The notes under the pieces are model-generated. The model had not been told where the DNA came from. It searched no databases and saw only the letters and a list, made by a program, of their open reading frames with translations. Below, piece by piece: positions 53,701 to 63,244 of a stretch of DNA of 64,000 bases (the first letter of the stretch is position 1; each line of letters begins with the position of its first letter). A program made the translations under genes and the position numbers. Location of the stretch: positions 1 to 64,000 of the forward strand of contig NW_023365702.1 of the NCBI RefSeq assembly GCF_000003815.2. The letters are read 5' to 3'. This DNA comes from Branchiostoma floridae (Eukaryota > Chordata > Leptocardii > Amphioxiformes > Branchiostomatidae).

Positions 53701-54195
53701 AAACTCGTCAAGTTTGTTGCATAGGGACCGCGCATTGCACAGAAGCAAGGGAGGTAAGGGGTGGGTTTTACTCTTGGTTGGTGTAGGTTGATGGTCGGTT
53801 TGTTTAGCATCCACACCAGACAGGGGAATCCGCGTCAAGATACGGGCGGTGCGTGGTTGACATGGAAACGTGGGTGCGTCGTTGTTTGTAAACACGGTGT
53901 GATGGAATTCAATGAAGGCTTCACCTGGTAATTTGCGTACGAGTTGGTTCGATGGGAGCACATCAACTTCCTCAGATGTACACAGGGAGTTGCCAACTGA
54001 TTTGCATGTGTATGCATCACCAAGAGACGGGTTAAATATGGACGACTGGCATCTAGTAATCAAGGGTCTGTTACCGATAATGGTGGGAATCTTGCGTGCG
54101 TGTCGTTTCCCTGCTTTAGATCCTCTTGCTCTGCTCCTGTATCTCCAGACCCCCAAACGCAGTAGATGGTCCTTTAGATCAGGGCAGGGCGGCAG
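50782..54195 (-). mobile_element. Near-intact CR1-like LINE inside MMP-B exon 7
   Basis: 3414 bp flanked by GTA (50779-50781, 54196-54198), placed by comparison with the uninterrupted exon 7 of MMP-A (gaagtagttccctg, 10151-10164). One long frame (EN plus RT), about 310 bases of 3' UTR and an AATAAA (50790-50795). Tail ends ..ataaaccatacta. The lack of disabling mutations suggests a young insertion. A separate ORF1 is not seen. Confidence 0.93.
51097..54195 (-). CDS. LINE polyprotein: AP endonuclease and reverse transcriptase
   Basis: About 1,030 residues, no stops or frameshifts, beginning LPPCPDLKDHLLRLG at the insertion junction and ending VRMLNM. Roughly residues 160-385 are the AP-type endonuclease (CNARSLCNKLDEFE, ALVTETWF, GGGVAIYV, IIGGDFNHVD, ASSDHSVV). 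Roughly 560-830 are the reverse transcriptase, with GPDLISGKIIKEF, STDFSKAFDRVNHN, CGLPQGTLLGPLIFIVYIN and the catalytic FVDDLNFLE. The C-terminal RPILEYASPVWH follows. Both enzymes look complete, so it may be active or recently active. No start codon lies within the element's own 5' end; the open frame reads back through the three MMP exon 7 codons GNY into intron 6. Whether the natural start was lost by 5' truncation cannot be judged here. Clade assignment (CR1/L2 group) is from motif style only. Confidence 0.88.
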   Translation of the reverse strand: MPPCPDLKDHLLRLGVWRYRSRARGSKAGKRHARKIPTIIGNRPLITRCQSSIFNPSLGDAYTCKSVGNSLCTSEEVDVLPSNQLVRKLPGEAFIEFHHTVFTNNDAPTFPCQPRTARILTRIPLSGVDAKQTDHQPTPTKSKTHPLPPLLLCNARSLCNKLDEFELRLSSSETGIALVTETWFKTTSPAEMTDIQGYSTFSQPREGRQGGGVAIYVRDDLPASALDMQVPNELECIWVKIRPHRLPRSVSCLAVCAAYSPPNCAHSDLLIEHLVDAVDSLRVIHPDVGVIIGGDFNHVDVSKLCSTHNLRQLVNRPTRGQATLDFLITNLKPHYSPPLCSDPLASSDHSVVTLQPKPTCVPVNKTTKRSCRPLRDSDLRCFGQWITSHDWIEVFSARTAVDKSRALYTTLQAQLNHFFPLKHIRLHHQDKPWITPAIKTLIHQRQQAFANDDVKSWKHLRNKVQRVISTAKATYFNKKIKDLKKEDPARWHQQIKTMANSRRAEPVIHVSDVAPSDTVGIANTINSSLSSVTTSLPPLDPSTLPSYLPSLPPPVVQPWEVYRKLQSVKTRKAAGPDLISGKIIKEFAYELSRPFSDILNTSLSQGMVPEEWKSAVVVPIPKTKPPTIGELRPISLTSLLSKVAESFIAQWALSDILPQLDPKQFGCLKGRSTTHCLLDLTNEIFKATDKTGILCSLVSTDFSKAFDRVNHNVAIQRLIDLGLRPSLTCWIVDFLRNRQQAVRYHGALSENITVTCGLPQGTLLGPLIFIVYINSAATLAASRRWKFVDDLNFLEVRNPTVVSTKLQEDLSDLENWSRESDMVLHPRKCNVLHIQFSKTSFVPPPLMISNIELQHVKVMKILGLHLQEDLKWNTHVDSMCTKSCQRLYLLIKLKHFRVPADDLVTVYTCYIRPILEYASPVWHSGLPATLSNKIENVQRRALRIILGTNYTSYSKACIRLGLPTLKSRREQLTVNFAKSLEQSKLYRHLLPLSRVDISGRMTRSSHKLDTVHCRTERYRSSAIPYMVRMLNM

Positions 54196-54222
54196 GTAGT
54201 TCCCTGTCGGCAAGAAGTTTGT

Positions 54223-54396
54223 TTGTTTATTGATTCGCACAACAAAGTGAGATCGTCATGTCACAACTTCTTTTTATTGCTTCTGTACGTAAAGTTGTCT
54301 CACAACCTGGAACCTGTGAAATCAGCGACAACATCTCACCGCTGTACCTTCCTCCCGGCTACAACAAAACTCTGGGACTCACTGCCTCAGCACATA
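54223..54396 (+). mobile_element. LINE fragment (RT C terminus), cut by gap
   Basis: Duplicate of 10182-10356 ([18 protein letters not shown]). Continues into the unsequenced gap. Confidence 0.65.
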
Positions 54397-55023
54397 NNNN
54401 NNNNNNNNNNNNNNNNNNNNNNNNNNNNNNNNNNNNNNNNNNNNNNNNNNNNNNNNNNNNNNNNNNNNNNNNNNNNNNNNNNNNNNNNNNNNNNNNNNNN
54501 NNNNNNNNNNNNNNNNNNNNNNNNNNNNNNNNNNNNNNNNNNNNNNNNNNNNNNNNNNNNNNNNNNNNNNNNNNNNNNNNNNNNNNNNNNNNNNNNNNNN
54601 NNNNNNNNNNNNNNNNNNNNNNNNNNNNNNNNNNNNNNNNNNNNNNNNNNNNNNNNNNNNNNNNNNNNNNNNNNNNNNNNNNNNNNNNNNNNNNNNNNNN
54701 NNNNNNNNNNNNNNNNNNNNNNNNNNNNNNNNNNNNNNNNNNNNNNNNNNNNNNNNNNNNNNNNNNNNNNNNNNNNNNNNNNNNNNNNNNNNNNNNNNNN
54801 NNNNNNNNNNNNNNNNNNNNNNNNNNNNNNNNNNNNNNNNNNNNNNNNNNNNNNNNNNNNNNNNNNNNNNNNNNNNNNNNNNNNNNNNNNNNNNNNNNNN
54901 NNNNNNNNNNNNNNNNNNNNNNNNNNNNNNNNNNNNNNNNNNNNNNNNNNNNNNNNNNNNNNNNNNNNNNNNNNNNNNNNNNNNNNNNNNNNNNNNNNNN
55001 NNNNNNNNNNNNNNNNNNNNNNN
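54397..55023. other. Assembly gap (627 N)
   Basis: Run of N within MMP-B intron 6. Reading frames drawn across it are not evidence. Confidence 0.99.
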
Positions 55024-55220
55024 GTGTGTAATGAAAGCTGGAAATGATTAGATTTTGGGCCCTCTAGCGGCTCCCCTTGGTACTGCAGCGCAACGAAAGA
55101 TTTTGCTATCGTGGTGTTCTGAGCAAGCTAAGGTCACGATTTTTGAGTGTTAGATAGCTCGAGTGCTCAGGACTAAATGACATAAGGATGGCCCCCGCAG
55201 CATGTATTTTAGGCAAGGCA
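55024..55220. repeat. Fragment of the Helentron-like family
   Basis: Matches the interior of 3033-4095: gattagattttgggccctct, tggtactgcagcgcaac and gttagatagctcgagtgctc. The left part lies in the gap. Absent at this point in MMP-A. Confidence 0.65.
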
Positions 55221-55299
55221 TGCATACCTGTGTCAAAGACTTGAAAATAGTGTAGTAAAAAGGACACTACTACGGGTAGACTGGTGTTACTTATAGCCG

Positions 55300-55481
55300 C
55301 CTCACATTAGGCGCGATTCGATCGGACGACGAGTCTGCGAGCTCTTATTTACGAGGAGGCATGACCCTGCTGCCGACGAAGAAATGGCAAAGGTCCACCC
55401 TTCCCGTCAGGGTCATGCCTCCTCGTAATTTAGAGCTCGCAGACTTGTCGTCCGATCGATTTTCGCCTAATGTGAGGGGGG
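55300..55481. mobile_element. Palindromic MITE (full-length B copy)
   Basis: Arms of about 80 bases: cctcacattaggcg, gatcggacgacgagtctgcg and gaggaggcatgaccctg with their complements. Counterpart of 10366-10509. Confidence 0.8.
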
Positions 55482-55779
55482 TATTAGGGACAGACAGAAA
55501 TTTAAGACTAGCATCAATAACCACTTCAGCGACCTACGTCAGCGCCCTTAAGGACAGCTAATGCTGAAGATCGGAGTCTGCATAGATAAAAAAGGTAATT
55601 ACCTTTGAAGGCGTATGTCTTGCCGTCCTCTGTGATGGTGATGGCGTCCAGCTCTCCGCTGCAGGTGTCCGGGACGTCAGGGTTGGGGTTCGGGTTGGGA
55701 GTCATGCCGGCGTCGGGTCGCGGGGTGGGGCGCTCCATATCTGGCATACCTATGATACAGAAAGCGCATTGAGTATAAT

Positions 55780-56165
55780 GATAGATACAGAGAGAGAAAG
55801 AGAGAGAGAGAAATGGTTTATTGCCATTGACATTAAAAACGCTTGCAGCACATTTACAAAAGGCTGAATTGGCGTTCTTTTACAGTCAGTATTTCAACCT
55901 CTAATTAATTAACACAATTAAAAGGATCGAGTGACAAAATAACATCTACTTGTTTACAATAACTGGTCAGTTATTACACAAAGAAAGATTCGCTACTATT
56001 CACAAATTACCCGTCTTGGTTCAGGAGCTTTACACAGTACGGTAATGTGCTATTAGCGAAACGAGCAGTTCTACACCGGAAGTGAGAGAATTTGTTTTTG
56101 TTTCTTAGAGACCTATCATAGGTATCCCCTCGTCTAGATGGAAGCCAATTACTGAAATTTTCATG
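55780..56165 (-). mobile_element. LINE 3' fragment, only in MMP-B intron 5
   Basis: Minus strand reads RGDTYDRSLRNKNKFSHFRC and NSTLPYCVKLLN then a stop, an RT C-terminal tail; 3' end GCAATAAACCATTTCTCTCT. Flanked by a 22-bp duplication starting CAGAAAG (55758-55779, 56166-56187; one mismatch). Confidence 0.8.
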
Positions 56166-56404
56166 CAGAAAGTGCATTGAGTATAATCTTTCAAATAGCG
56201 CTGTGCACGTAGTTGATATTGTGATCTTCCTGGATGACGATGATACTAGCGACGGAACAAGGAATACAGGAGAATAAGCGGTCCGAAATATCAACTTCCA
56301 ATTCGTCAGGAAAAACGTGAAGAGCAAATCCTTAAATTTGAAGTAGCCTTATCGAAACGATGCATTCATGGTACAGTAGTTAAAAAACGTTAAAGTTTGC
56401 CCAT

Positions 56405-56665
56405 GCATCTAAGACGCGTAGGGTGGCGCCCATCTCCACTTGGAAGCCCTTGGGCCACACATTTGTGCAAGTCACTGAAGCAGGGGGCTGGTCCGCTGGT
56501 AGTGATGTGTGTTTAACTTCCATACTCTTCCTCATTAGTGCTGAGTGCTATGCAGAGAAAGCAACATGTACCATTTTTATAGTATTTGGTATATTACTCG
56601 GCCGGGGATCGAACTCACGACCTACCGAATGCGAACACTCTACCCAATTGGCCATTGCACCGGAG
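56405..56665 (-). mobile_element. tRNA-derived SINE in MMP-B intron 5
   Basis: Same family as 49300-49557: minus-strand CCGGTGCAATGGCCAATTGG, GTGAGTTCGATCCCCGGCC and a 3' end near gggcgccaccctacgcg. Confidence 0.78.
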
Positions 56666-56929
56666 GTACAGTAGAGGAACGATTATTGGATATATGACTT
56701 AAATCTACTTAAATCTATCACAACTGAAAGCTGATCTCACCATACAGCATCTGTATCCCTGCGATATCGTCAGAGTGGAGCACGAAGTCGGGCTCGTAGC
56801 CTCGGTAGAAGGGCGCCATGAGGGCGTCTGAGATTTCGGAGTGGGACAGGCCCAGGGAGTGGCCGAACTCGTGAGCTGCTACTTGTAACAGGTTAGTTCC
56901 TGTGGGGAAGATTAAATGCTGTTAGTGTA

Positions 56930-57235
56930 GTCCCTCGGATAGGACGTAAATCGGAGGTCCCGTGTCTGGGGAGAGCCATACCCCAGGCACGTTAAAGAAC
57001 CCGCCACATGTGCGATGGTGCGGTGTGAGTGGTTCAAAACCTACAGTACCTTGGACGCACCTGGGGCAATTACTGTCGTATTGAGGTCACCTGAGTGGCG
57101 CCGAATGGCAGCTCGCTCCAGACACTTCCGACAGTCATATTAAGGTCACCTGAGTGGCGCCGAATGGCAGCTCGCTCCAGACCCTTGCGATTTAGCCCCG
57201 CCTATTGTAAGCTCCTCGCAATTCAGCCCCTGGCT
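56930..57235. repeat. Interspersed repeat in MMP-B intron 4
   Basis: Not in MMP-A. Contains cctcggataggacgtaaatc, ggcacgttaaagaacccgcc and two tandem copies of gtcacctgagtggcgccgaa. It looks like a SINE or LINE tail; class not assigned. Confidence 0.5.
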
Positions 57236-57659
57236 GCAAAGAGTGAGTAGTCGGCCCACCCAATAACCAATAACCGTAGTGTTCCCTTTTCAGATATACA
57301 CAATAAAATGAGCGGTCGTTCACACACAAGGGGAACTACTTTCGAAAGCGATTGAATGCGTTTTTTTTGGTCAGGCGGAGTTAACGTTACCAAGTTTATT
57401 ACATTTTCGTCCAAAACGTGTCACTTTATGAACGTACATAAGCCTGCCAAGCTGTGCGTCTTTATGTGACACCCAGTTCCCCAATAATGACCAATAATGT
57501 TACAAGTGTCTGCAAACGACAAATATGTTAGCAGATCTAAAGCTCACCTCACCTCACCGGTCTCATAGCCTCACCGGCCGTAGGGGCAGCAATGCCATCA
57601 ACGTAAGTTAATGGCATTGATCTAAAGCAAAGCTAAGCTAAAGTTGCCATACATCACAT

Positions 57660-57780
57660 TGTGATGCGTAGGCCCGGCACCCATCTCCGTTTTTAAGCCC
57701 TGGGGTCACACATATATAAGTCACTACAGCAGGGGGCCAGTCCACCGGTAGTGAAGTGTGTTTAGCTTCCATACTCTTCC
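57660..57780 (-). mobile_element. Headless SINE fragment in MMP-B intron 4
   Basis: Carries gcacccatctccgttttta and gcagggggccagtccaccgg, the 3' half of the 49300-49557 family, without the tRNA-like head. Absent from MMP-A. Confidence 0.65.
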
Positions 57781-58555
57781 TCTTTCAGTGAAATGTGTCA
57801 GTTCCAGTATTGTACCTGAGGACGTTTTGACTGTCCATTGTTCCGACTCGTCGAAGTGGGCGTCGCCCCCGAACTGAGGGAAGAACGCATGCGCCAGCGT
57901 GCCCCCAGGCCCGTCGAAAGGCGCGCCGTCCCCGTGTTCGATGGGCGCGAACTTGATGGCGATGTCGGCTTGGTTGGGAGGGCTCACTCTGGTGAACGTC
58001 AGGGGGGTTTGTTCCTGCCACAGCTGAACAGGAAATAAAACGTTTATTAAAGTCGAGTAGATAGCAGCGTCTACAGAAATCACAAATACCTGCCCCGTAA
58101 TTTAAGAGGGTCTTCATGGGAGGTCCCGACAACGATTTACGTACGATGACTTTAGAAGAACCCACTTACTGAAAACTTGCTTCCTCGAAAAACTCCCTTT
58201 CCCGGCACAAGAGAACCTAGCCAACGTTGAAAATCGCGAATCAACGCCTCCCCCCCCCCCCTTTAAAAAAAACAGCCCCGTCCGCAAGGGAGTCTACATC
58301 TGCGGTACCTGAAAGGCTCGCGTGATGGCCTCGTCGACGTCGCCCTTTCCCAGGTCCGGCGTGTAGTCCGCATCAGCGAGGCTCCAGGTCAGGCTCCGCT
58401 TGGGCCAGGTGCTTCCCTGCAGCGCGTACCGGCGGCGGCGGCTGGCCATCCCGCGGGAGTGGGTGCCCATCATGTCCGGCACACCGCACCGGGGCATCGC
58501 CATCATGGCCATGGTTTCATTGTCAAGCTTACCTAAATGGGCAAAATCACTCGTC

Positions 58556-59162
58556 AGCTTTAAGAAAACAGCTGTTTGAAGTGGTCACCAAGTTCCATCC
58601 AATCTTCTTAACATTCACCGACAAAAAAGAAACAATTCTCCTTCTAACTTCACAAAGCCCACACATAATAGAAAAGGTGGGATCTTCCGTCTTCCACTGT
58701 CTTCGAAAGAGGAGTCTAACCCAATAACCTATGATCTAGAGTTGCCTTTACTAGTTTTAGACTAGACATCTTTGATATTGTTTTTACTTTGTCTGAATCT
58801 CTCAAGTTACCTGCAATTAGCCGACGGGCAAGAATTTGCAATAAACTTTATTGTATGCATTCGTCTTACCAAGGAGGCTATAGTGAGCCTTGGTCTTACA
58901 TTTGCCTTCTTCACATGCCATTTCACTTGATGCCATTTTGACTGATCTTGACAAGCGTTGCAGTTCCCCGTTTTAGAGCGAAAATTCGACCCCTTCCTCC
59001 CAAAACGCTTATCATCATGTCTTGGAACATTTCTTATCTTGTTGAACTCGAAGGAAGAATCAGGACCGCTATCGTTGTCGCCGCAAAAGCTCAGAGGTCC
59101 TTGGCAAGGACGGTAGACGGTTTCTGAGGCATGATGTTGGGCGATTAGAACCGCTATCAGTA
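58556..59162 (-). other. Segment of MMP-B intron 2 missing from MMP-A, with an exon-like stretch
   Basis: MMP-A keeps only a short trace (tttatgcattcgt, 15151-15163) of this 600-base stretch, so A probably lost it. On the minus strand a Kozak-like AAAATGGC (near 58935) opens MASSEMACEEGKCKTKAHYS and runs to a strong donor, CCTTG|GTAAGACG (58871). A second frame (59193-58807) has a hydrophobic start, PLALLIAVLIA, but its ATG lies in MITE sequence. No function assigned. Confidence 0.3.
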
Positions 59163-59498
59163 AAGCTAAGGGCACAACCCGTCGTGCGTGCAATTTGTCC
59201 GTACGTTATTTGGGGAGGCCACGTCCGCCAGGTATTTCTGAAAACGTTCAGACTGTACAGGACAGGCGCGTCGCCAGTACTGGCACTTACGGGGGGCGAA
59301 TCCACAGCCCTATGGCACACAAAGTTTTGCCTGCACGTAAAGTTCTAATGCGTGTCTGCGTGCTCCAAAATCTGTCGGATCCCCTACGAGTTCGTACGGA
59401 GGCGGTACTTACCACTTACGGATCCCAAAAGATTGCCCACGTTTTGGCAAGTAGACAGCACGTATGTGCACGTACGGCGGGTTGTGCCCTTAACTTAA
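59163..59498. mobile_element. MITE in MMP-B intron 2, opposite orientation to the MMP-A copy
   Basis: Ends aagctaagggcacaacccg and cgggttgtgcccttaactta. Its interior is the reverse complement of the MMP-A element (for example ggatcccctacgagttcgta here, tacgaactcgtagggagtcc there) and about 120 bases longer. Confidence 0.8.
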
Positions 59499-59739
59499 CA
59501 GCCAGTCGCTGTGTTTCTTCACGAGGAAAGCGTGATACCGAATTTATAAACATAGATGAAACATTCTTGGTCAAACAACAAGAGACAAGTTTTTACCTGT
59601 CACTGTAATGTTTGCGAATTCCTGGAACATAGAGATGGCTTCCCTCATGGCGTCCTCGCTCTGCAGCTGACCCGTCTGCATGGACGGTGGGTCCATGTAG
59701 CCGAAATTCATCAGGTAGTTCTGAGGAACAGAGAACGTT

Positions 59740-61350
59740 CAGGGTGGTCAAATACGGGCTCAAAACCTCCCATGTTTAGGCGAATTCGAAACTTGTTCCA
59801 CAATGTTCGATCTGACGGGATTCGAACCGAACCCGTGTTCTATTGGGGTCAGCTGCGGTCATTACCAGTAACACTGCTGTCTGGCCTTTTTTCCCAAACT
59901 ACTTTGAATCAGCCAAAAAAGATAGTTTTTCACCAATAGAAACAATTTCCTGGACTATGTTGTCACTTTGTTTTCTATGTTGTCACTTTGTTTGGGACCT
60001 GTAATATTTAACGAAGCTACTGACGTTTGTGTTGGTGACCTTGAATATTATAAGGAAAAGAATACCCTAGCAACCGACCGCCGTGGTTACAAGATGTCAA
60101 TCAAATCTACAATCTCAGCCATGGAATAACCTCCCAAGAATGCACGTTAGTACAAACTCCAACTCGTGCATGAGACGCACGTTTATTGACAATGAAAGCT
60201 TGTGACAAGTTGTGTGAAAAATGCCCCACCCCTTTGCCCAAACTTTCGCCTGTAAACCAGCGGATATTATAAACATCCTCTTTCGGTCTTCGCAAGGACT
60301 GGGGATGCATGCAAAACGAAAAGGTAAAAGCTAACTCTGCATTCTAACCAGTGCCAGACGCAGAACGTGCCAGACTACACGACCTACGAAGGAATGATAA
60401 CAAGGTGTAATACTGTAACAGTGGTGTTCAATGACTGCTAAACCGAAGACGCCTAACGACTTAAGCCTTTTGGCCGAACGGTTTGCACGTTCGATTTGTA
60501 ATCTGCCAACCCGGGTTCGATCTCGGGTGGCGGCATGTTGTTTCTTTCTGTTCTTACTCGCCCCTCTGATTTCTACAATACGATGAACCCTGGATTATGG
60601 ATGTCTTTTCTCTCGCCCTCTGTAATCTCCAAGCAGATCCTACGGTGCCATAAGATAGTATCAAAGCTGGCCAAGGAATGTAGCCGGCCAAGGGAGTCAA
60701 ACGGGCACCTACGGGAAGTTTGATACTATACATTACGCACCGTGGATCTGGTTGGAGATTAGCCCTCTGGTGGCAAGCATTGTTGACAGTTCGTTTGGTC
60801 AGCAGCTTTCTGGTGGGTGGGATCATGGTTTCGCGTGTAATTTGGCTAATTTGTCTCAAGGGTTTCGTATTCAAAAATGGTTCCCACAACCTTATAACCC
60901 ACAGCCCTTGTCATGGTAAAATCCAAAGGTTGGTTAATTTGCTGATTCCCTTTTTGTTAGTTATTTAATTGCTTTTACTTGCATGAGAAAGGTGGGCGTC
61001 TCTGACTTAGTCAATTTATTCCTTGGTTGGTACACCCCTACCCCTAGGGAGACCATTCAGTTGATTGGTGGGCGTCTCATTCTTCCATTGTCTTTTAATA
61101 TGTGTGGCTGGGGATTTTTTATCTACCCATCTCCTTACTCTTGATGCCCGGATGAGATTTAAGCGACCTTAGGTCAAAACAGAGTCGGGTTTAGCAGTAA
61201 CAAAAACGCACAATTGAAGTTAGCCTTGTTTCCTTTTAAAGTCTGGTCTGTTACTAGTACTAGCTGTTTTAAACGGAAGTATCTGGCGAACATGATCTGG
61301 CGAATGCCCAAATCTGGCAGAGATCGGTAATATCACTGCTCTGGGACCAC
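59740..61350. other. MMP-B intron 1 region, repeats only
   Basis: Homologous to 15605-17630 with a different set of insertions: a segment at 59745-60085 not seen in MMP-A, a tRNA-like SINE head at 60400-60560, and the MITE at 60623-60761. No exon seen. Confidence 0.6.
60623..60761. mobile_element. hAT-type MITE (TAATCTCC family), only in MMP-B
   Basis: Ends TAATCTCCAAGCAGATCC and GGATCTGGTTGGAGATTA, flanked by the 8-bp duplication GCCCTCTG (60615-60622, 60762-60769). MMP-A has the empty site (tcgccctctggtgg, about 16472). Confidence 0.92.
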
Positions 61351-61352
61351 TT

Positions 61353-61526
61353 TAATACACTAGACGCCGTTGTAGTCTTCGAACGGGGCTGGTTTTTATT
61401 GGGGGGGGGGGGCGTTGGTTCGCGAATTCAACGTTGACTGGGTTCTCTTATGGCGGGAAAGGGAGTTTGCCGAGGAAGGGAGTATGCTTTGAAAGGGAGT
61501 TTGCCGTGATAGCGATTTGCCCCGGA
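61353..61526. repeat. Inverted copy of MMP intron 3 sequence at the gap edge
   Basis: From about 61415 it is the reverse complement of 14724-14830 (MMP-A intron 3): aacgttgactgggttctctt, aaagggagtttgccgagg and gagtttgccgtgatagcga. This is where exon 1 of MMP-B would be expected. Confidence 0.7.
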
Positions 61527-61626
61527 NNNNNNNNNNNNNNNNNNNNNNNNNNNNNNNNNNNNNNNNNNNNNNNNNNNNNNNNNNNNNNNNNNNNNNNNNN
61601 NNNNNNNNNNNNNNNNNNNNNNNNNN
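61527..61626. other. Assembly gap (100 N)
   Basis: Exactly 100 N, the usual code for unknown length. Compared with MMP-A, the part equivalent to about 17630-20175, including exon 1 and the 79-bp array, is missing here. Confidence 0.99.
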
Positions 61627-62129
61627 AAGAGGAAGCGATTAGAATTAATGGCATGATAAGATTTTGACGTCACGTAATGACGTAGGCACCTGATGCCCCT
61701 TTTCCGAATTCCCGTTGTCATGAAACTTAAGTGGATCTCTTTATTCCTATCTCATGAACCGGAAACGCCCCCGGGCAGGTTACTCAATGGAATCTTCCAT
61801 CTACTGATACATGAATACCTCGACCTGCACACGTTGTCTGCAAACGTTTAGTGGTTTATCCGATAACTATGTAAAAATTGAAAATTAATTGAATTATATC
61901 CATTGCAGAAACTTAATTTTCAAAAACTGATGTAATGGAAATCATACATATGACATTTACCGATTTTTCAAGCTGAACTTATACCATGGCAATAATGAAA
62001 AAAAAACTCTGAAAGATTTTATTACTTTGTATGTTGTTGCTTTTTTTTTTTACTGTACTCTTTTGTTGAATAACGTTGTGATCGGCGTTCCTTCACACTA
62101 CTAGTACTGCACTACTAGTACTACACTAC

Positions 62130-62390
62130 ATGTATGTGTGTATGTATGCATGTATGTATGCATGTGTGTATGCATGTATGTGTATGTATGCATGTATGTA
62201 TGCATATGTGTATGTATGCATGTATGTGTGTATGTATGTGTGTGTGTATGTATGTATGCATGTATGTATGTATGCATGTGTGTATGCAAGTATGTGTATG
62301 TATGTGTGTGTATGTATGTATGTATGCATGTATGCGGGTGTGTGTATGTATGTATGTATGTATGTATGTGCGTATTTACATGTTTGTAAG
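62130..62390. repeat. GTAT/GCAT microsatellite 3' of ZNF6
   Basis: Duplicate of 20654-20910 with a different arrangement of gtat, gcat and gtgt units. Confidence 0.95.
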
Positions 62391-63244
62391 AAGCTGACCA
62401 GCATAACTTTAGAAGGCCCGAATGGATTGTACATGTATTGATTTGTTCTGGATATCCAGGATGCACCTCAAAACATTCTGTACATCATATCAATAAACTG
62501 GGGCTATTGCCAAACAAATGTGCATCAAACAACTTTATTGAACAAAACAAATAACTATAAAAAAACATGACAGTTTCAAAACAATAAAACCTAAAATAAC
62601 ACTACCATTACAATGTGAATTTTCAAGATAAATTCAGACAAACAAAAACAGCTTCTGATACCCCTAAAAAAGATTTAAACTTGCAAGTATAAGGTACATA
62701 ATAACCTTAACCTGATAACACTAACACAATGGTAAATATATATTAGTACAATCTAAAGATCTAAAGATCACAAGTAGTTAGTAGTGACAAAATAAGTCTT
62801 TTTCACACAACTGCTTTCACTAGACAAGTTCTATTGTTATAGCAAAACTACAAGCCTGAAATATAAAACAAGACTTCTGCAGCTTGAACTGTTATTCCCC
62901 ACTAACTGGACAGGTTGGCATTTTAGAAAGGGCATGCCTAATTAAAAAAAACAATTGATAAAGAATGAAACTAGCTCTGTTATACTTATACCTTTCTAAC
63001 TGATCTATGGTTGCGATTTTCAGATAAGAAGTCAACAAGAAAATAAAAGTAATACCTTTCTTAGCAAGATCATTACAACAATAATTGTAGAAGTTTGCAC
63101 ATGGAGTTACAGTCTGAAAGCTGGCTATACAAAGTCTAAACTACTAAACAAAACGTCAAAAATGTTAAATTGACAAATTAGCCATGTTTGCAGGAAATCT
63201 TTAGAATTTGTCATATGACCAACATCTTTGGAGTACTTCATTCA

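Larger units (their letters stand above)
47236..59720 (-). pseudogene. Matrix metalloproteinase copy with LINE-disrupted exon 7 and no visible exon 1 (MMP-B)
   Basis: Paralogue of MMP-A. Exons homologous to A2-A10 all keep length, phase and splice sites: 59720-59597, 58532-58309, 58023-57816, 56899-56741, 55749-55603, exon 7 split as 54203-54199 and 50781-50647, 50189-50051, 48779-48640 and 47475-47236. Cysteine switch PRCGVPD, furin-type ASRRRRYA and [11 protein letters not shown] are intact. Replacements relative to A include IVIKF to IAIKF, GGDTH to GGDAH and SYVDTAFIW to SDIDSAYIW; exon 10 has a duplicated PTTPK. A 3.4-kb LINE lies in exon 7, five bases from the acceptor, so a normal hemopexin domain cannot be made. 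The signal-peptide exon is not found: the matching region is rearranged beside the gap at 61527. Called a pseudogene, but the frame into the LINE is open, so a fusion product is possible. Confidence 0.85.

Noticed and set aside
54223-55047. Open frames of 257-274 codons across the N run
   Set aside because: Stops cannot occur in N; only the first 57 or so codons are real and they belong to a LINE fragment.
58807-59193. 128-codon minus-strand frame with a signal-peptide-like start, as the missing exon 1 of MMP-B
   Set aside because: The ATG lies inside the MITE, the sequence bears no likeness to MMP-A exon 1, and it sits between exons 2 and 3 rather than upstream of exon 2.
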